In this document: positions 18,224 through 26,658 of the stretch, one piece after another | How positions within the stretch are numbered: the first letter of the stretch is position 1 | How the letters are laid out: each line of letters opens with the position of its first letter | From: an alpha proteobacterium AAP38 | GTDB taxonomy: Bacteria; Pseudomonadota; Alphaproteobacteria; Azospirillales; Azospirillaceae | Assembly: GCA_001296005.1 (NCBI GenBank) | Contig: LJHR01000026.1 | Location: 124,001 to 188,000, forward strand | Direction: 5' to 3' | DNA length: 64,000 bases | Made by a program: the position numbers and the translations under genes | Notes under the pieces: model-generated | What the model was told of the DNA's origin: nothing | The model's database searches: none | The model's input: the letters and a program-made list of their open reading frames with translations, nothing else

Positions 18224-19222
18224 ATGACCCATCGTGACGACCCGGCCCTGATGGCCGCCGCCGACCTTCTGCGGATTGAGGCCAAGGCCGTGCTGGCCCA
18301 GTTGGACAGCCTGGACGCCGATTTCCTGGCGACCGTCAGCCATATTGCCAGCGGGGCCGGCAATACGCTGGTGGCGGGCGTAGGCAAATCCGGCCTGATC
18401 GCGCGGCTGCTCTCGTCCAAACTGGCGTCGGTGGGGGCGCAGGCCTTCTATTATTCGGCGCTGGACGCCCTGCACGGCGAACTGGGCGCGCTGCGCGAAG
18501 GCGACCTGGTCATCCTGCTGTCCAACAGCGGCCAGACCCAGGAACTGATCGACCTGGGCAAGGTGGCGGTCCGGCGCGGGGTGAAGGTGGCGGCCGTGGT
18601 ATCGCGCGTGCCGTCGGGCCTGTCGCGGATCGCGGACTGGACCCTGCGCTGCCATGTGGAACGGGAAGCGACGGAAACCAAGCTGCCGACCGCCAGCACC
18701 ACCGCCATGCTGGCCCTGGCCGATGCGCTGGTCGTGGCCGTCGCCAGCCGGCGCGGCTTCACCATCGCCGACTATGGCGACAACCATCCCGGTGGCACGC
18801 TGGGCATCGTGCTGGCCGGGAAGGTCCGTGACCTGATGGTGACGGCGCCCGAACAGGTGGCCCTGGTCACGGGCGAACAGCCGATCTTCGAAACGCTGCT
18901 GGCCATGACCCGCTTCCCCAACGGTGCCGCCCTGGTGGTGGATGGGGCGGGCCGGCTGACCGGCATCGTGACCGAAGGCGACATCCGCCGTGGCCTTGCC
19001 GCCCATGGCAAAACCTTCCTGGAACGGGATACGGGTGCCTGCATGACCTCGCCCGTGCGCCGCACCTGCGGCCCCGATGCCACGGCGCTGGAGGCACTCG
19101 AAATCATGGAAACACCGCACCAGATCAATGTCTTGCCGGTGGTGGACGGTGACGGTTCCCCGCTTGGTCTGCTGCGTTTGCACGATATTGCGGGGCTGGA
19201 GGTTGAAAAATCGCTGGGTTGA
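18224..19222 (+). CDS. kpsF: KpsF/GutQ-family sugar-phosphate isomerase (SIS + two CBS)
   Basis: 332 residues from ATG 18224 (GAG just ahead). The SIS domain (VAGVGKSGLIARLLSSKLAS at about residue 44, LLSNSGQTQEL) is followed by two CBS domains near residues 205-330 (TEGDIRRGLAAHG). The layout equals D-arabinose-5-phosphate isomerases, which feed Kdo synthesis. Here it sits inside a nonulosonate operon, so it may supply or isomerise a sugar phosphate for the surface glycan. It may also be a biosynthetic duplicate of the housekeeping KdsD. Upstream in-frame codons lie within the Rieske gene. Confidence 0.85.
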   Translation: MTHRDDPALMAAADLLRIEAKAVLAQLDSLDADFLATVSHIASGAGNTLVAGVGKSGLIARLLSSKLASVGAQAFYYSALDALHGELGALREGDLVILLSNSGQTQELIDLGKVAVRRGVKVAAVVSRVPSGLSRIADWTLRCHVEREATETKLPTASTTAMLALADALVVAVASRRGFTIADYGDNHPGGTLGIVLAGKVRDLMVTAPEQVALVTGEQPIFETLLAMTRFPNGAALVVDGAGRLTGIVTEGDIRRGLAAHGKTFLERDTGACMTSPVRRTCGPDATALEALEIMETPHQINVLPVVDGDGSPLGLLRLHDIAGLEVEKSLG

Positions 19223-19283
19223 CCGGCGGATTTCTGCCTAATGTCGTACAAGGATATGTTGTGGAAACAAGAAGGGCAGTCCG

Positions 19284-19640
19284 GTGAAGGAGATGCGCAC
19301 CCTGGGCTTCACGGAACGTGAGGCGACCCAGGCCATCATCGATCTGATGCGCAAGCAACGGCTGGAACTGCCGGTCGGCCAGGTTGTGGGCCTGGAGCTG
19401 CATGAGGACCCGGTCGCGGCTGAATTGATCATCGAGGACGATGACGGTAAGCGCACGATGGTACCCCGCAACGCCGCAGAACTAGCGGCGTCTTTGGTCA
19501 ATTACTGTATCAATCGGAAGATTCGCCTGCCCTCCATGTCGAACAAGTTTGTGGAGGTCATTGCCGGCTCGCTGAACCTCATCATCTATCTGGATAACGT
19601 GGACAGTCCGGCGACAAAGAAAATGACGCGGCGGGCCTGA
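19284..19640 (+). CDS. Conserved-looking hypothetical protein
   Basis: 118 residues starting at GTG 19284. I do not recognise a family. An N-terminal helix-rich part (FTEREATQAIIDLMRKQ) and an acidic middle (IIEDDDGKRT) are visible; there are no cysteines or membrane segments fit for a known function. It lies between kpsF and pseI in the same direction, 61 bases after kpsF. Codon use looks like its neighbours, so it is probably real and cotranscribed. An in-frame ATG at 19293 is an equally possible start. Confidence 0.65.
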   Translation: MKEMRTLGFTEREATQAIIDLMRKQRLELPVGQVVGLELHEDPVAAELIIEDDDGKRTMVPRNAAELAASLVNYCINRKIRLPSMSNKFVEVIAGSLNLIIYLDNVDSPATKKMTRRA

Positions 19641-19682
19641 TCTCACCGGCCCGCTTCCTCTCTGACCTTCCACGATGCTACC

Positions 19683-20762
19683 ATGGGACCTTCGCTTTCC
19701 CATCCGGCATCAGGCATGACCCGTTTTCCCGACCGATTCCAGCCCGGCCAGCGGCCTTTCCTGATTGCGGAAATGTCGGGCAACCATAATGGCGATATCA
19801 ACCGCGCCCGCCGCCTGATCGACGCGGCGCGCGATGCCGGTGCCGATGCCGTCAAGATCCAGACCTACACCGCCGACACCATCACCATGGATGTCGACCG
19901 CCCGGAATTCCGGCTGGAAGGCGGATTGTGGGCCGGCAAGACATTGTATGAGCTGTATCAGGAGGCGCACACCCCCTGGGAATGGCACGCGGCCCTGTTC
20001 GACCATGCGCGGGACACCGGCATCGCCCTGTTCAGCAGTCCGTTCGATCCCACGGCCATCGACCTTCTGGAAAGCCTGAATACACCCGCCTACAAGATCG
20101 CCAGCTTTGAACTCATCGACCTGCCTTTGATCCGAAAGGCCGCCGCCACGGGCAAGCCGCTGATCATGTCGACAGGAATGGCCTCCTTGGGGGAAATTGC
20201 GGAGGCTGTGGCGGCAGCGCGGGAGGCCGGCAACGACAATATCGCCCTTCTCCACTGCGTCTCGGGCTATCCGACGCCGGTGGAGGATTGCGACTTGGCG
20301 ACCATCCCGCATATGGCCCAGGCCTTTGGTTTGCCCGTCGGCCTGTCGGATCACACGATGGGTGTGGCGGTTCCGGTCGCGGCAGTGGCTTTGGGCGCGG
20401 TCATCATCGAAAAGCATTTCACCCTGGCCCGCGCCGATGGCGGCCCGGACTGCGCCTTTTCCCTGGAACCGGCGGAGTTCAAGGCCATGGCAGAGGCCTG
20501 CCGCGTGGCCCATGCCGCCCTGGGCAACATCTCCTATGCCCTGAAACCATCCGAAGCGGGCGGGCGGACCTTCCGCCGCTCCCTCTATGTCAGCCGCGAC
20601 GTGCCGGCGGGAACGGTGTTGACGGATGCCGATGTCCGCTCCATCCGCCCCGGCCTGGGTCTGGCGCCCAAGCACCTTCCCGACGTCCTGGGCCGGACTG
20701 CCGCCCGCGACCTGACGCGGGGGGAACCGGTGGATTGGACCATGCTGGGCAAGGCCCCCTGA
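19683..20762 (+). CDS. pseI: PseI: pseudaminic acid synthase (NeuB family)
   Basis: 359 residues (348 if ATG 19716 is used; neither has a strong ribosome site). It condenses the free 2,4-diacylamido sugar with phosphoenolpyruvate to give the nine-carbon acid. The FLIAEMSGNHNGD motif, KIQTYTADTITMD, the metal-binding HCVSGYP and GLSDHTMG segments and a C-terminal SAF (antifreeze-like) domain from about residue 290 identify a NeuB/PseI enzyme. MSGNHN rather than IGINHNG favours PseI over NeuB/LegI. Stop and next start share bases (TGATG). Confidence 0.92.
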   Translation: MGPSLSHPASGMTRFPDRFQPGQRPFLIAEMSGNHNGDINRARRLIDAARDAGADAVKIQTYTADTITMDVDRPEFRLEGGLWAGKTLYELYQEAHTPWEWHAALFDHARDTGIALFSSPFDPTAIDLLESLNTPAYKIASFELIDLPLIRKAAATGKPLIMSTGMASLGEIAEAVAAAREAGNDNIALLHCVSGYPTPVEDCDLATIPHMAQAFGLPVGLSDHTMGVAVPVAAVALGAVIIEKHFTLARADGGPDCAFSLEPAEFKAMAEACRVAHAALGNISYALKPSEAGGRTFRRSLYVSRDVPAGTVLTDADVRSIRPGLGLAPKHLPDVLGRTAARDLTRGEPVDWTMLGKAP

Positions 20763-21505
20763 TGGCCCCCCGGATCATCGGCATCATCCAGGCCCGTATG
20801 GGCTCCACCCGCCTGCCCGGCAAGGTGATGATGGCGGTGGCCGGCAGAAGCCTGATTGCCCACCAGATCGACCGCCTGCGCCGTTCCCGCCTTCTTTCTG
20901 GCCTGTGCGTGGCGACCAGCGATCTGCCGGGTGACGACCCGCTGGCCGCCCATGTGGAAGCGCTGGGGGTGCCGGTCTTCCGGGGCAGCGAAAGTGACGT
21001 GCTGGATCGTTTCTACCGGGCAGCCCTTGCCCAGCAGGCCGATATCACCGTGCGCTTTACCGGCGACTGCCCGCTGATCGACCCGGCTCTGGTCGACGAC
21101 CTGATCACACTCTACTGCACTGCTGACCCACCACTGTCCTATGCCGCCATCGATGTTGCCCGCTACCCGCGCGGGCTGGATGCGGAAATCGTTGGGATGG
21201 CGGATCTACGCGCCGCCTGGGAAGAGGCAACGGAGCCGTTCGAGCGGGAACATGTGATGCCCTTCCTATGGCGCCGGCCCGACCGGTTCCGGCTGAACTG
21301 GCTGTCCGGTCCCTCGCTGGAGGCACCCTGGCGTTGGTGCGTCGATACGGAACAGGATCTGATCCTGGTACGGCACTTGCTGGAAACGCTTTTGCCCGTT
21401 AAGCCAGCGTTCGGCTGGCGCGACGCGGATGCGGCCATGCGCGCCCATCAGCAATGGGCGCTGATCAACCGGGATGTGGTCCAGAAGACCCTTCCCCCGA
21501 CCTGA
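20762..21505 (+). CDS. spsF: SpsF-like cytidylyltransferase
   Basis: 247 residues from ATG 20762, coupled to pseI. The IIQARMGSTRLPGKV start, GDCPLIDPALVDDLI and the later EREHVMPFLWRRPDRF segments match the SpsF branch of the CTP-transferase family (PF02348). CMP activation of the nonulosonic acid is the step expected after PseI, and no other PseF/NeuA-like gene is in the window, so this is the best candidate for making the CMP-sugar. SpsF proteins in other bacteria are poorly characterised, so the assignment to PseF function is inferred from context. Confidence 0.75.
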   Translation: MAPRIIGIIQARMGSTRLPGKVMMAVAGRSLIAHQIDRLRRSRLLSGLCVATSDLPGDDPLAAHVEALGVPVFRGSESDVLDRFYRAALAQQADITVRFTGDCPLIDPALVDDLITLYCTADPPLSYAAIDVARYPRGLDAEIVGMADLRAAWEEATEPFEREHVMPFLWRRPDRFRLNWLSGPSLEAPWRWCVDTEQDLILVRHLLETLLPVKPAFGWRDADAAMRAHQQWALINRDVVQKTLPPT

Positions 21506-21520
21506 CGTGAGGAGTGTGTC

Positions 21521-21751
21521 ATGACGCGCGCTGAATTCCTGGCCGCCCTGGAAGAGATGCTGGAAACCGATGCCGGCAGCCTGTCGCCCGACACTGCCCT
21601 GGACAGCCTGGATAGCTGGGACAGTCTGGCCGTCATCAGCTTCATTGCCCTGGTCGATGAACATTTCGACCATGTCGTGGCCGGTGAGGATCTGGCCAAG
21701 GCCAAGACCATTGGTGACCTGCTGGCCCTGACCGGCGCCAACTTCGCCTGA
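21521..21751 (+). CDS. Acyl carrier protein 1 of the acyl cassette
   Basis: 76 residues with good GAGGAG ribosome site just before ATG 21521. A four-helix ACP fold is suggested; the phosphopantetheine serine is Ser35 in DSWDSLAVISF. Acidic composition fits an ACP. Presence of a dedicated ACP in a nonulosonate operon implies that an acyl group is built or activated on it instead of being taken directly from acetyl-CoA. Confidence 0.85.
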   Translation: MTRAEFLAALEEMLETDAGSLSPDTALDSLDSWDSLAVISFIALVDEHFDHVVAGEDLAKAKTIGDLLALTGANFA

Positions 21752-21755
21752 CCCC

Positions 21756-22586
21756 ATGTCGGCCCTGCCCCGCCCCGCCATTCCCATCGGCCGCATCAAA
21801 CGGCAAGTGATCGACCTTGCCGGCCGTCCGGCTGCCTGGATCAACGGCGGGCGGCTGGGTATCGGGGAAGGAACGCTGCGGCCCCTGGTGCTGCTGCATG
21901 GTCTGGCCGGCGATGCCCTGACCTGGCAGTTCAACCTGGCAGCGCTCGGCACCGACCGGGCTGTGCTGGCCCCCGACCTGCCGGGTCATGGGTCCAGCAC
22001 GCTGGAGGTCGGGCACGGCCATGTCGATGATCTGGCCCTCTGGGTCGGCGACCTGATCGATGCCTGGGGTCTGTCCCAGGTCGATCTGGTGGGCCATTCG
22101 CTGGGCGCCCGCATCGCCCTGTCGCTGGCCCATCAGCAGCCAGCCAAGGTCGTGCGTGCCACCCTGATCGCCTGCGCCGGGCTGGGCAGTGATCTGGACC
22201 ATCAGTTCCTGGACCGTCTGGCTGATGCATCGAACCTGGAACAGTCGCGGCTGGCCGCGGCCAAGCTGTTCGCAGAACCCGGCCCGTTGGTGGAGCCGAT
22301 GGCCCGCGCCCTGACGCTGCGCCAATCGGTGCCGGCCAACCGGGCCGCCATCAAGGCACTGCTGGATGCCAACCGTGCCGATCTTTCCGAGCGGCTGGTA
22401 ACACGCGATTGGGCGCCAAAGGTACCGGTGCAACTGATCTGGGGGGCGCAGGACAGTATCGTTCCACCGCCTTCTCCTCAGTCGATCCCGACTGGTATTC
22501 CCTTCCATCTTCTGCCCGGCGCCGGCCACATGCCGCATGTGGAGGCGGCGAGCCGCGTCAACGCCCTGATCGGGAGCTTCCATTGA
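21756..22586 (+). CDS. Alpha/beta hydrolase
   Basis: 276 residues. Oxyanion region VLLHGLAGDALTW, nucleophile elbow GHSLG with Ser115, an Asp in IWGAQDSIVP and the catalytic His in GAGHMPHVE form the usual triad. It lies between two ACP genes, which fits an editing thioesterase that frees wrongly loaded ACPs or releases the acyl chain. It could instead act as a small-molecule esterase. No lid or signal peptide is evident. Confidence 0.82.
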   Translation: MSALPRPAIPIGRIKRQVIDLAGRPAAWINGGRLGIGEGTLRPLVLLHGLAGDALTWQFNLAALGTDRAVLAPDLPGHGSSTLEVGHGHVDDLALWVGDLIDAWGLSQVDLVGHSLGARIALSLAHQQPAKVVRATLIACAGLGSDLDHQFLDRLADASNLEQSRLAAAKLFAEPGPLVEPMARALTLRQSVPANRAAIKALLDANRADLSERLVTRDWAPKVPVQLIWGAQDSIVPPPSPQSIPTGIPFHLLPGAGHMPHVEAASRVNALIGSFH

Positions 22587-22837
22587 CCGACACCCAGAGC
22601 ATGCTGGACCTGATCGCCCGCGAAACCGCCCGTATCCTGGCCGAAAAGGGCGAAACCGCGGCGGCCTCCGTGACGACGGACACCGCGTTCCTTGACGGCC
22701 CCCTGCCCTTCGACAGCCTGGACCTTGCCACCCTGATCGTGGCGTTAGAGGGGGTGACGGGCAAGGACCCGTTCCGTCAGGGCTTCCGGCAGTTCAACAC
22801 GGCTGGCGAACTGGCCGCCCTTTACGCCGCCGCGTGA
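22583..22837 (+). CDS. Acyl carrier protein 2 of the acyl cassette
   Basis: 84 residues if started at TTG 22583, which overlaps the hydrolase stop (TTGA); ATG 22601 would give 78. The carrier serine is Ser45 in PFDSLDLATLIVALE. The second ACP diverges strongly from the first, so the pair are not recent copies and probably meet different partners (ligase-loading versus ketosynthase-extending). Confidence 0.8.
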   Translation: MTDTQSMLDLIARETARILAEKGETAAASVTTDTAFLDGPLPFDSLDLATLIVALEGVTGKDPFRQGFRQFNTAGELAALYAAA

Positions 22838-23022
22838 TGGCCATGCCCGGTATCTGGGGATGGATCGGCATTGGCGTCCTGCTCTACCTGCTGCTGCTGG
22901 CCCGCAGCGCCTGGAAACAGGGGGAGTTCAAGCAGTTCCTCTGGGGCATGGTGATCGTCGCGGGCCTCATCGGCTTCGTCGGCGGGGTCATCTGGGCCTG
23001 GATTACCATCGCCAGCGGCTGA
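22837..23022 (+). CDS. Small two-helix membrane protein
   Basis: 61 residues beginning at ATG 22837, sharing bases with the ACP2 stop (TGATG). Two hydrophobic helices (about residues 7-21 and 36-57) with a short charged loop WKQGEFKQF between. No family recognised. Its place inside the acyl cassette suggests membrane tethering of the cassette enzymes or a part of an export step, but nothing in the sequence proves this. Confidence 0.65.
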   Translation: MAMPGIWGWIGIGVLLYLLLLARSAWKQGEFKQFLWGMVIVAGLIGFVGGVIWAWITIASG

Positions 23023-23063
23023 AACCCTTGGAATGCTGCCCCACCCTGCCGCATGATGGCGCC

Positions 23064-24218
23064 ATGCAAGACGCCGCCACCCCATCCTGGGTCAATCCCG
23101 CATTCCTCCTGATCACCGGTGGCCGGACCTGGACATGGCCCGACCTGTCGGCCATGGCGCGAAGCCTGCCCGATGGGCCGCTATCGGCAGATGGCAAGGA
23201 CCTGCCCCGGCTGATCGCCAGCCTGCTGGCGGCCTGGAACCGGCAGGTACCACTTGCCCTGCTGCGCGGCGGCCTGCCGGCACCCGACGTTGTTGAGGCA
23301 ACGGGCCAGACGCTTTTGCTGGAAACATCGGGCACCACGGGCACGCCAAAGCGTATTGCCCGGTCATTTGACGATGTTCTGCGCGGAATCACGGGCACAC
23401 GCGGCGGGGATGGTTGCAATTGGCTGCTGACCTATGATGCCTGCGGCTTCGCAGGGCTGCAGGTGCTGCTGACGGTCATGGCCGGGGGCGGGCGGTTGTT
23501 AGCCGATCCGATGGCGGACGCCGCAAGTCTGGCGCGGCTGGCCGTAACCGGCGGTGCCAGCCATATCAGCGCCACACCCAGCTTCTGGCGTGTGCTGCTG
23601 CTGTCAGGTGCTGCACCGCCATTGGCCCGCATCACGCTGGGCGGAGAGGCGGTGGACCAACCGCTGCTGGACGCCCTTACCAGACGCTTTCCCGGTGTGC
23701 CCATCCGCTGCATCTACGCCTCGACTGAGCTGGGGCGCCTGTTCACGGTGGCCGACGGTCGGGAAGGATTTCCCGTCGCATGGCTATCGCAGCCACCGGA
23801 CAAAATATCATTCCGTATTCAGAATGATTTACTGGAAGCCAGGGTCGATTCTGTCTGGCATGACACTGGAGATCTGGTTGAGATTGACCGTGACCGGGTA
23901 TTATTCCGTGGCCGAAATGATCTTGTCGTCAATGTCGGCGGCGCCAAGGTAAACCCCGTCCTGGCCGAACGGCGGCTGTTGGCCCTGCCGGGAGTCACCG
24001 ATGCTGTGGTCTATGGCGTGCCTAACCCCATTACCGGCGCCATCCTGGCCGCCGACATCATCGCACCAGACTGGCAAATGGATGAGGGGTGGCGGATGCT
24101 GGCAACACAGGCCGTTGCCGACCTGCCGCCCCCTGCCCGCCCCCGCCGTCTGCGCCTTGTCGAGGCGCTCCCCCTATCAGCCGCCGGCAAGAAGCGCCGC
24201 ATCGCGGAGGAAGCATGA
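23064..24218 (+). CDS. ANL-superfamily AMP-dependent acyl ligase
   Basis: 384 residues from ATG 23064, shorter than ordinary acyl-CoA synthetases (~500). It has the adenylate-forming motifs: P-loop LLETSGTTGTPKRI, YASTELG, HDTGDLVEID, the hinge GRNDLVVNVGGAKVNP, and the C-terminal catalytic lysine in LSAAGKKRR. It would activate a free carboxylic acid and load one of the two ACPs. The shortened N-terminal half is as in stand-alone loading ligases for ACPs. It precedes and overlaps the FabG-like gene (ATGA). Confidence 0.82.
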   Translation: MQDAATPSWVNPAFLLITGGRTWTWPDLSAMARSLPDGPLSADGKDLPRLIASLLAAWNRQVPLALLRGGLPAPDVVEATGQTLLLETSGTTGTPKRIARSFDDVLRGITGTRGGDGCNWLLTYDACGFAGLQVLLTVMAGGGRLLADPMADAASLARLAVTGGASHISATPSFWRVLLLSGAAPPLARITLGGEAVDQPLLDALTRRFPGVPIRCIYASTELGRLFTVADGREGFPVAWLSQPPDKISFRIQNDLLEARVDSVWHDTGDLVEIDRDRVLFRGRNDLVVNVGGAKVNPVLAERRLLALPGVTDAVVYGVPNPITGAILAADIIAPDWQMDEGWRMLATQAVADLPPPARPRRLRLVEALPLSAAGKKRRIAEEA

Positions 24219-24943
24219 CCCGTACCGTGATCGTGACCGGTGGCAGCCGGGGCCTGGGCCTTGCCCTGACCCGCACCCTGCTGGATGCCGGCTACAATGT
24301 GGCGACCTGCAGCCGCAGCCTGGGCGATGCCCTGCCGGCCCTGCTGGACGCCTATCCCGACCGTCTGCTCTGGCAGCAGGCAGAGATCGGGGAGCCTGCC
24401 TCGACCCAATCCTTCATCGACGCCACGGTGCAGCGTTTCGGGGCGCCCTGGGGCCTGATCAACAATGCCGGCATCGCGCGGGAGGGTATTCTGGCGACCC
24501 TGCCGCTGGTGGAGGTGGACAGCCTGATCCAGACCAACCTGACAGGGGCCATCCAGGTGGCACGCGCCGTCCTGCGTCACATGCTGTCACGCCCCGGCGG
24601 GGGGCGGATCATCAATATCTCCTCCATCATCGGGCAGCGCGGCTATACCGGCCTTAGCGCCTATGCGGCGACCAAGGCAGGGCTGGACGGGCTGACCCGT
24701 GCCCTGGCGCGGGAGGTGGGGCGGCGGCAGATCACGGTCAACAGTGTGGCCCCCGGTTATCTGGACACGGAAATGTCCGGCACCCTGTCGGCAGGGCAGC
24801 GCGACCAGATCGTGCGGCGCACACCCATGGGACGTCTGGGCACAGCCGATGATGTGGCGCCTGCCATTCTGTTCCTGCTGGGCGATGGTGCGCGCTATAT
24901 TACCGGGCAGACGCTGACCATCGACGGCGGCATCACCTGCTGA
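24215..24943 (+). CDS. FabG-like 3-oxoacyl-ACP reductase
   Basis: 242-residue SDR closely patterned on FabG: TGGSRGLG, NNAGIAREG, the Ser in INISSIIGQRG, YAATKAGLDG, then VNSVAPGYLDTEM and GQTLTIDGG. In the cassette it would reduce a 3-oxoacyl-ACP to a 3-hydroxyacyl-ACP. Start overlaps the ligase stop. It is clearly different from the SDR at 14159, so two separate reductases operate in this locus. Confidence 0.85.
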   Translation: MTRTVIVTGGSRGLGLALTRTLLDAGYNVATCSRSLGDALPALLDAYPDRLLWQQAEIGEPASTQSFIDATVQRFGAPWGLINNAGIAREGILATLPLVEVDSLIQTNLTGAIQVARAVLRHMLSRPGGGRIINISSIIGQRGYTGLSAYAATKAGLDGLTRALAREVGRRQITVNSVAPGYLDTEMSGTLSAGQRDQIVRRTPMGRLGTADDVAPAILFLLGDGARYITGQTLTIDGGITC

Positions 24944-24959
24944 GCGGAAGGTAAGGCGC

Positions 24960-25997
24960 ATGGCCCAGGCCCGCATCAACGGCATCGCCCTTCGCGGCAT
25001 TGTCTCCGCCCTGCCGGTCAGGGTGGAAGATGTAGCGCATCTGGCGGCCCGGTTCGGCGGCGATCAGGCAGAGCGGATTGCCACCGCCACCGGCATCCGC
25101 CGCCGCCACATCGCGGCCCCCGGCCAATGCATGTCGGATCTGGCCCTACCGGCGGCACGCGACCTGCTGGACGGGCTGGGTTGGGGTGACGACTCGGTCG
25201 ACCTGCTGATCTGCGTCACGCAGACACCGGACCATCCGCTGCCGGCCACTGCCTGCCTGCTGCAGCACCGTCTGGGTTTGGGCAAGCAATGCGCCGCCTT
25301 CGATGTCGGTCTTGGCTGTTCCGGCTATGTCTATGGCCTGTGGCTGGCGGCATCGCTGCTGGCCGGGATGGGGCGGGGCCGGGCGCTGCTGGTGGCAGGC
25401 GATACGACCAGCCGGACCATGGCCCCCGACGACCGCTCTGTCGCACCCCTATTTGGGGATGCTGCCACCGTCACGGCCCTGGAATGGGACGCGGAAGGCG
25501 GCTGCCTGACGGTGGACACGGGCACTGATGGGGCCGGCGCGCCGTATCTGATCCAGCCCGGTGGCGGTACCCGGCAGCCCGATGGCCCCCTGCTATTCAT
25601 GGATGGCACCCAGGTTTTCGCCTTCACCCTGCGGGAGGTGCCGAAAACCATCGCGGCCACCCTGGCCCTTGCCGGCACCGACATCAACGGCATCGACCAT
25701 GTCGTGCTGCATCAGGCGAATGAGATGATGCTGCGACGGCTGGGTGCAAAGATCAGCGCGCGTGAGGATCAATTGGTCCTGGCGCTGGCAGATCGGGGCA
25801 ATACCAGTTCCGCCACCATCCCGCTGGCCATAACCGACGCGCTATCCGGTCAGCTGATGTCGGGTAAACGGACCCTGCTGCTGTGCGGCTTCGGGGTCGG
25901 TTGGTCCTGGGGAACTGCCGTTTGGACCACGGGTCCGGCACGGATATGCCGGACCATATTGGTGAATCAGACGGGCACCGTCATTCCGGCTGGTTGA
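24960..25997 (+). CDS. FabH-like beta-ketoacyl-ACP synthase III
   Basis: 345 residues with a complete KAS III triad: Cys120 in DVGLGCSGYVYG, His251 in LHQANEMM, Asn281 in RGNTSSATIP. Such enzymes condense a CoA-bound starter with malonyl-ACP. It closes the cassette; together with FabG and two ACPs it could build a short 3-hydroxyacyl chain such as 3-hydroxybutyryl. Its last 17 bases overlap flbT tail to tail. Start ATG 24960 has GGAAGG ahead. Confidence 0.88.
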   Translation: MAQARINGIALRGIVSALPVRVEDVAHLAARFGGDQAERIATATGIRRRHIAAPGQCMSDLALPAARDLLDGLGWGDDSVDLLICVTQTPDHPLPATACLLQHRLGLGKQCAAFDVGLGCSGYVYGLWLAASLLAGMGRGRALLVAGDTTSRTMAPDDRSVAPLFGDAATVTALEWDAEGGCLTVDTGTDGAGAPYLIQPGGGTRQPDGPLLFMDGTQVFAFTLREVPKTIAATLALAGTDINGIDHVVLHQANEMMLRRLGAKISAREDQLVLALADRGNTSSATIPLAITDALSGQLMSGKRTLLLCGFGVGWSWGTAVWTTGPARICRTILVNQTGTVIPAG

Positions 25998-26442
25998 TCG
26001 CCGGGCGACGGCGAACCTTGGTCACGACCACCGGCGCCTTGGCCTGCTTGTCCGCAGCGTCACCAGCACCCGACCCCGTCTCAGCCGGGAACAGCTTCCG
26101 GCAGATTTTCAAAGCGCGATAGTAGTTGCCGGACTGCACCAGCGTCTGAACCTCGTCAAACAGGGCCGACTCGGCAGGATGCGCCAGCCGCGCCTCTTCC
26201 AGGATGATGCCGAACTTGATCAGGTTCAGTTCAGCATCCTCGGGGAAGATGTAGATCAGCTGGATGATGAAATAGAGCTTCTTCTCGATCGTGTCGCAGT
26301 TCTCTTCCTTCAGGATTTCCCGGCCCCGCAGGAAATTGACCTTGTTGTAGAAGAACAGCGAAACCGGATGATCGCCGACGCCCAGAACGGCACCGTTCAC
26401 GATCAGCTTCTCACCCGGACGCAGAACAAGTTTCAAAGGCAC
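25981..26442 (-). CDS. flbT: FlbT, flagellin expression regulator
   Basis: 153 residues; the first ~125 (MPLKLVLRPGEKLIVNGAV, LYFIIQLIYIFPE) match FlbT. In Caulobacter FlbT associates with the flagellin mRNA leader and lowers its translation until hook assembly is finished. The basic C-terminal tail (VVVTKVRRRPAINQ) is an extension. It is downstream of flagellin in the same direction, separated by a terminator, so it may have its own promoter. FlaF, normally next door, is 16 kb away here. Confidence 0.92.
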   Translation of the reverse strand: MPLKLVLRPGEKLIVNGAVLGVGDHPVSLFFYNKVNFLRGREILKEENCDTIEKKLYFIIQLIYIFPEDAELNLIKFGIILEEARLAHPAESALFDEVQTLVQSGNYYRALKICRKLFPAETGSGAGDAADKQAKAPVVVTKVRRRPAINQPE

Positions 26443-26607
26443 GGCAGCATTTCCCGTTCAAGGACGCACGAGCCCGCTCGGCGGCGTCCATACTGCACAA
26501 GGAAGTAAGCCAGCCACCCCCCGGCGGTCACGAAAAAACGCACCAGCACACCCGAACATTTTGCCCCAGGGGGGCTGGCATGGGGAGGTGAATACCGACC
26601 AGAATCA

Positions 26608-26636
26608 GGAAAGGCGGGCTTTTGGCCCGCCTTTCC
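26608..26636 (-). terminator. Terminator of the flagellin gene
   Basis: Perfect 12-bp stem (GGAAAGGCGGGC, 5-base loop, complement) 23 bases past the flagellin stop. T residues are only partly present after the stem on the minus strand, but stem strength and place fit a flagellin terminator. Confidence 0.8.
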
Positions 26637-26658
26637 CTTTGCCTTACGGCCCTGTGGC

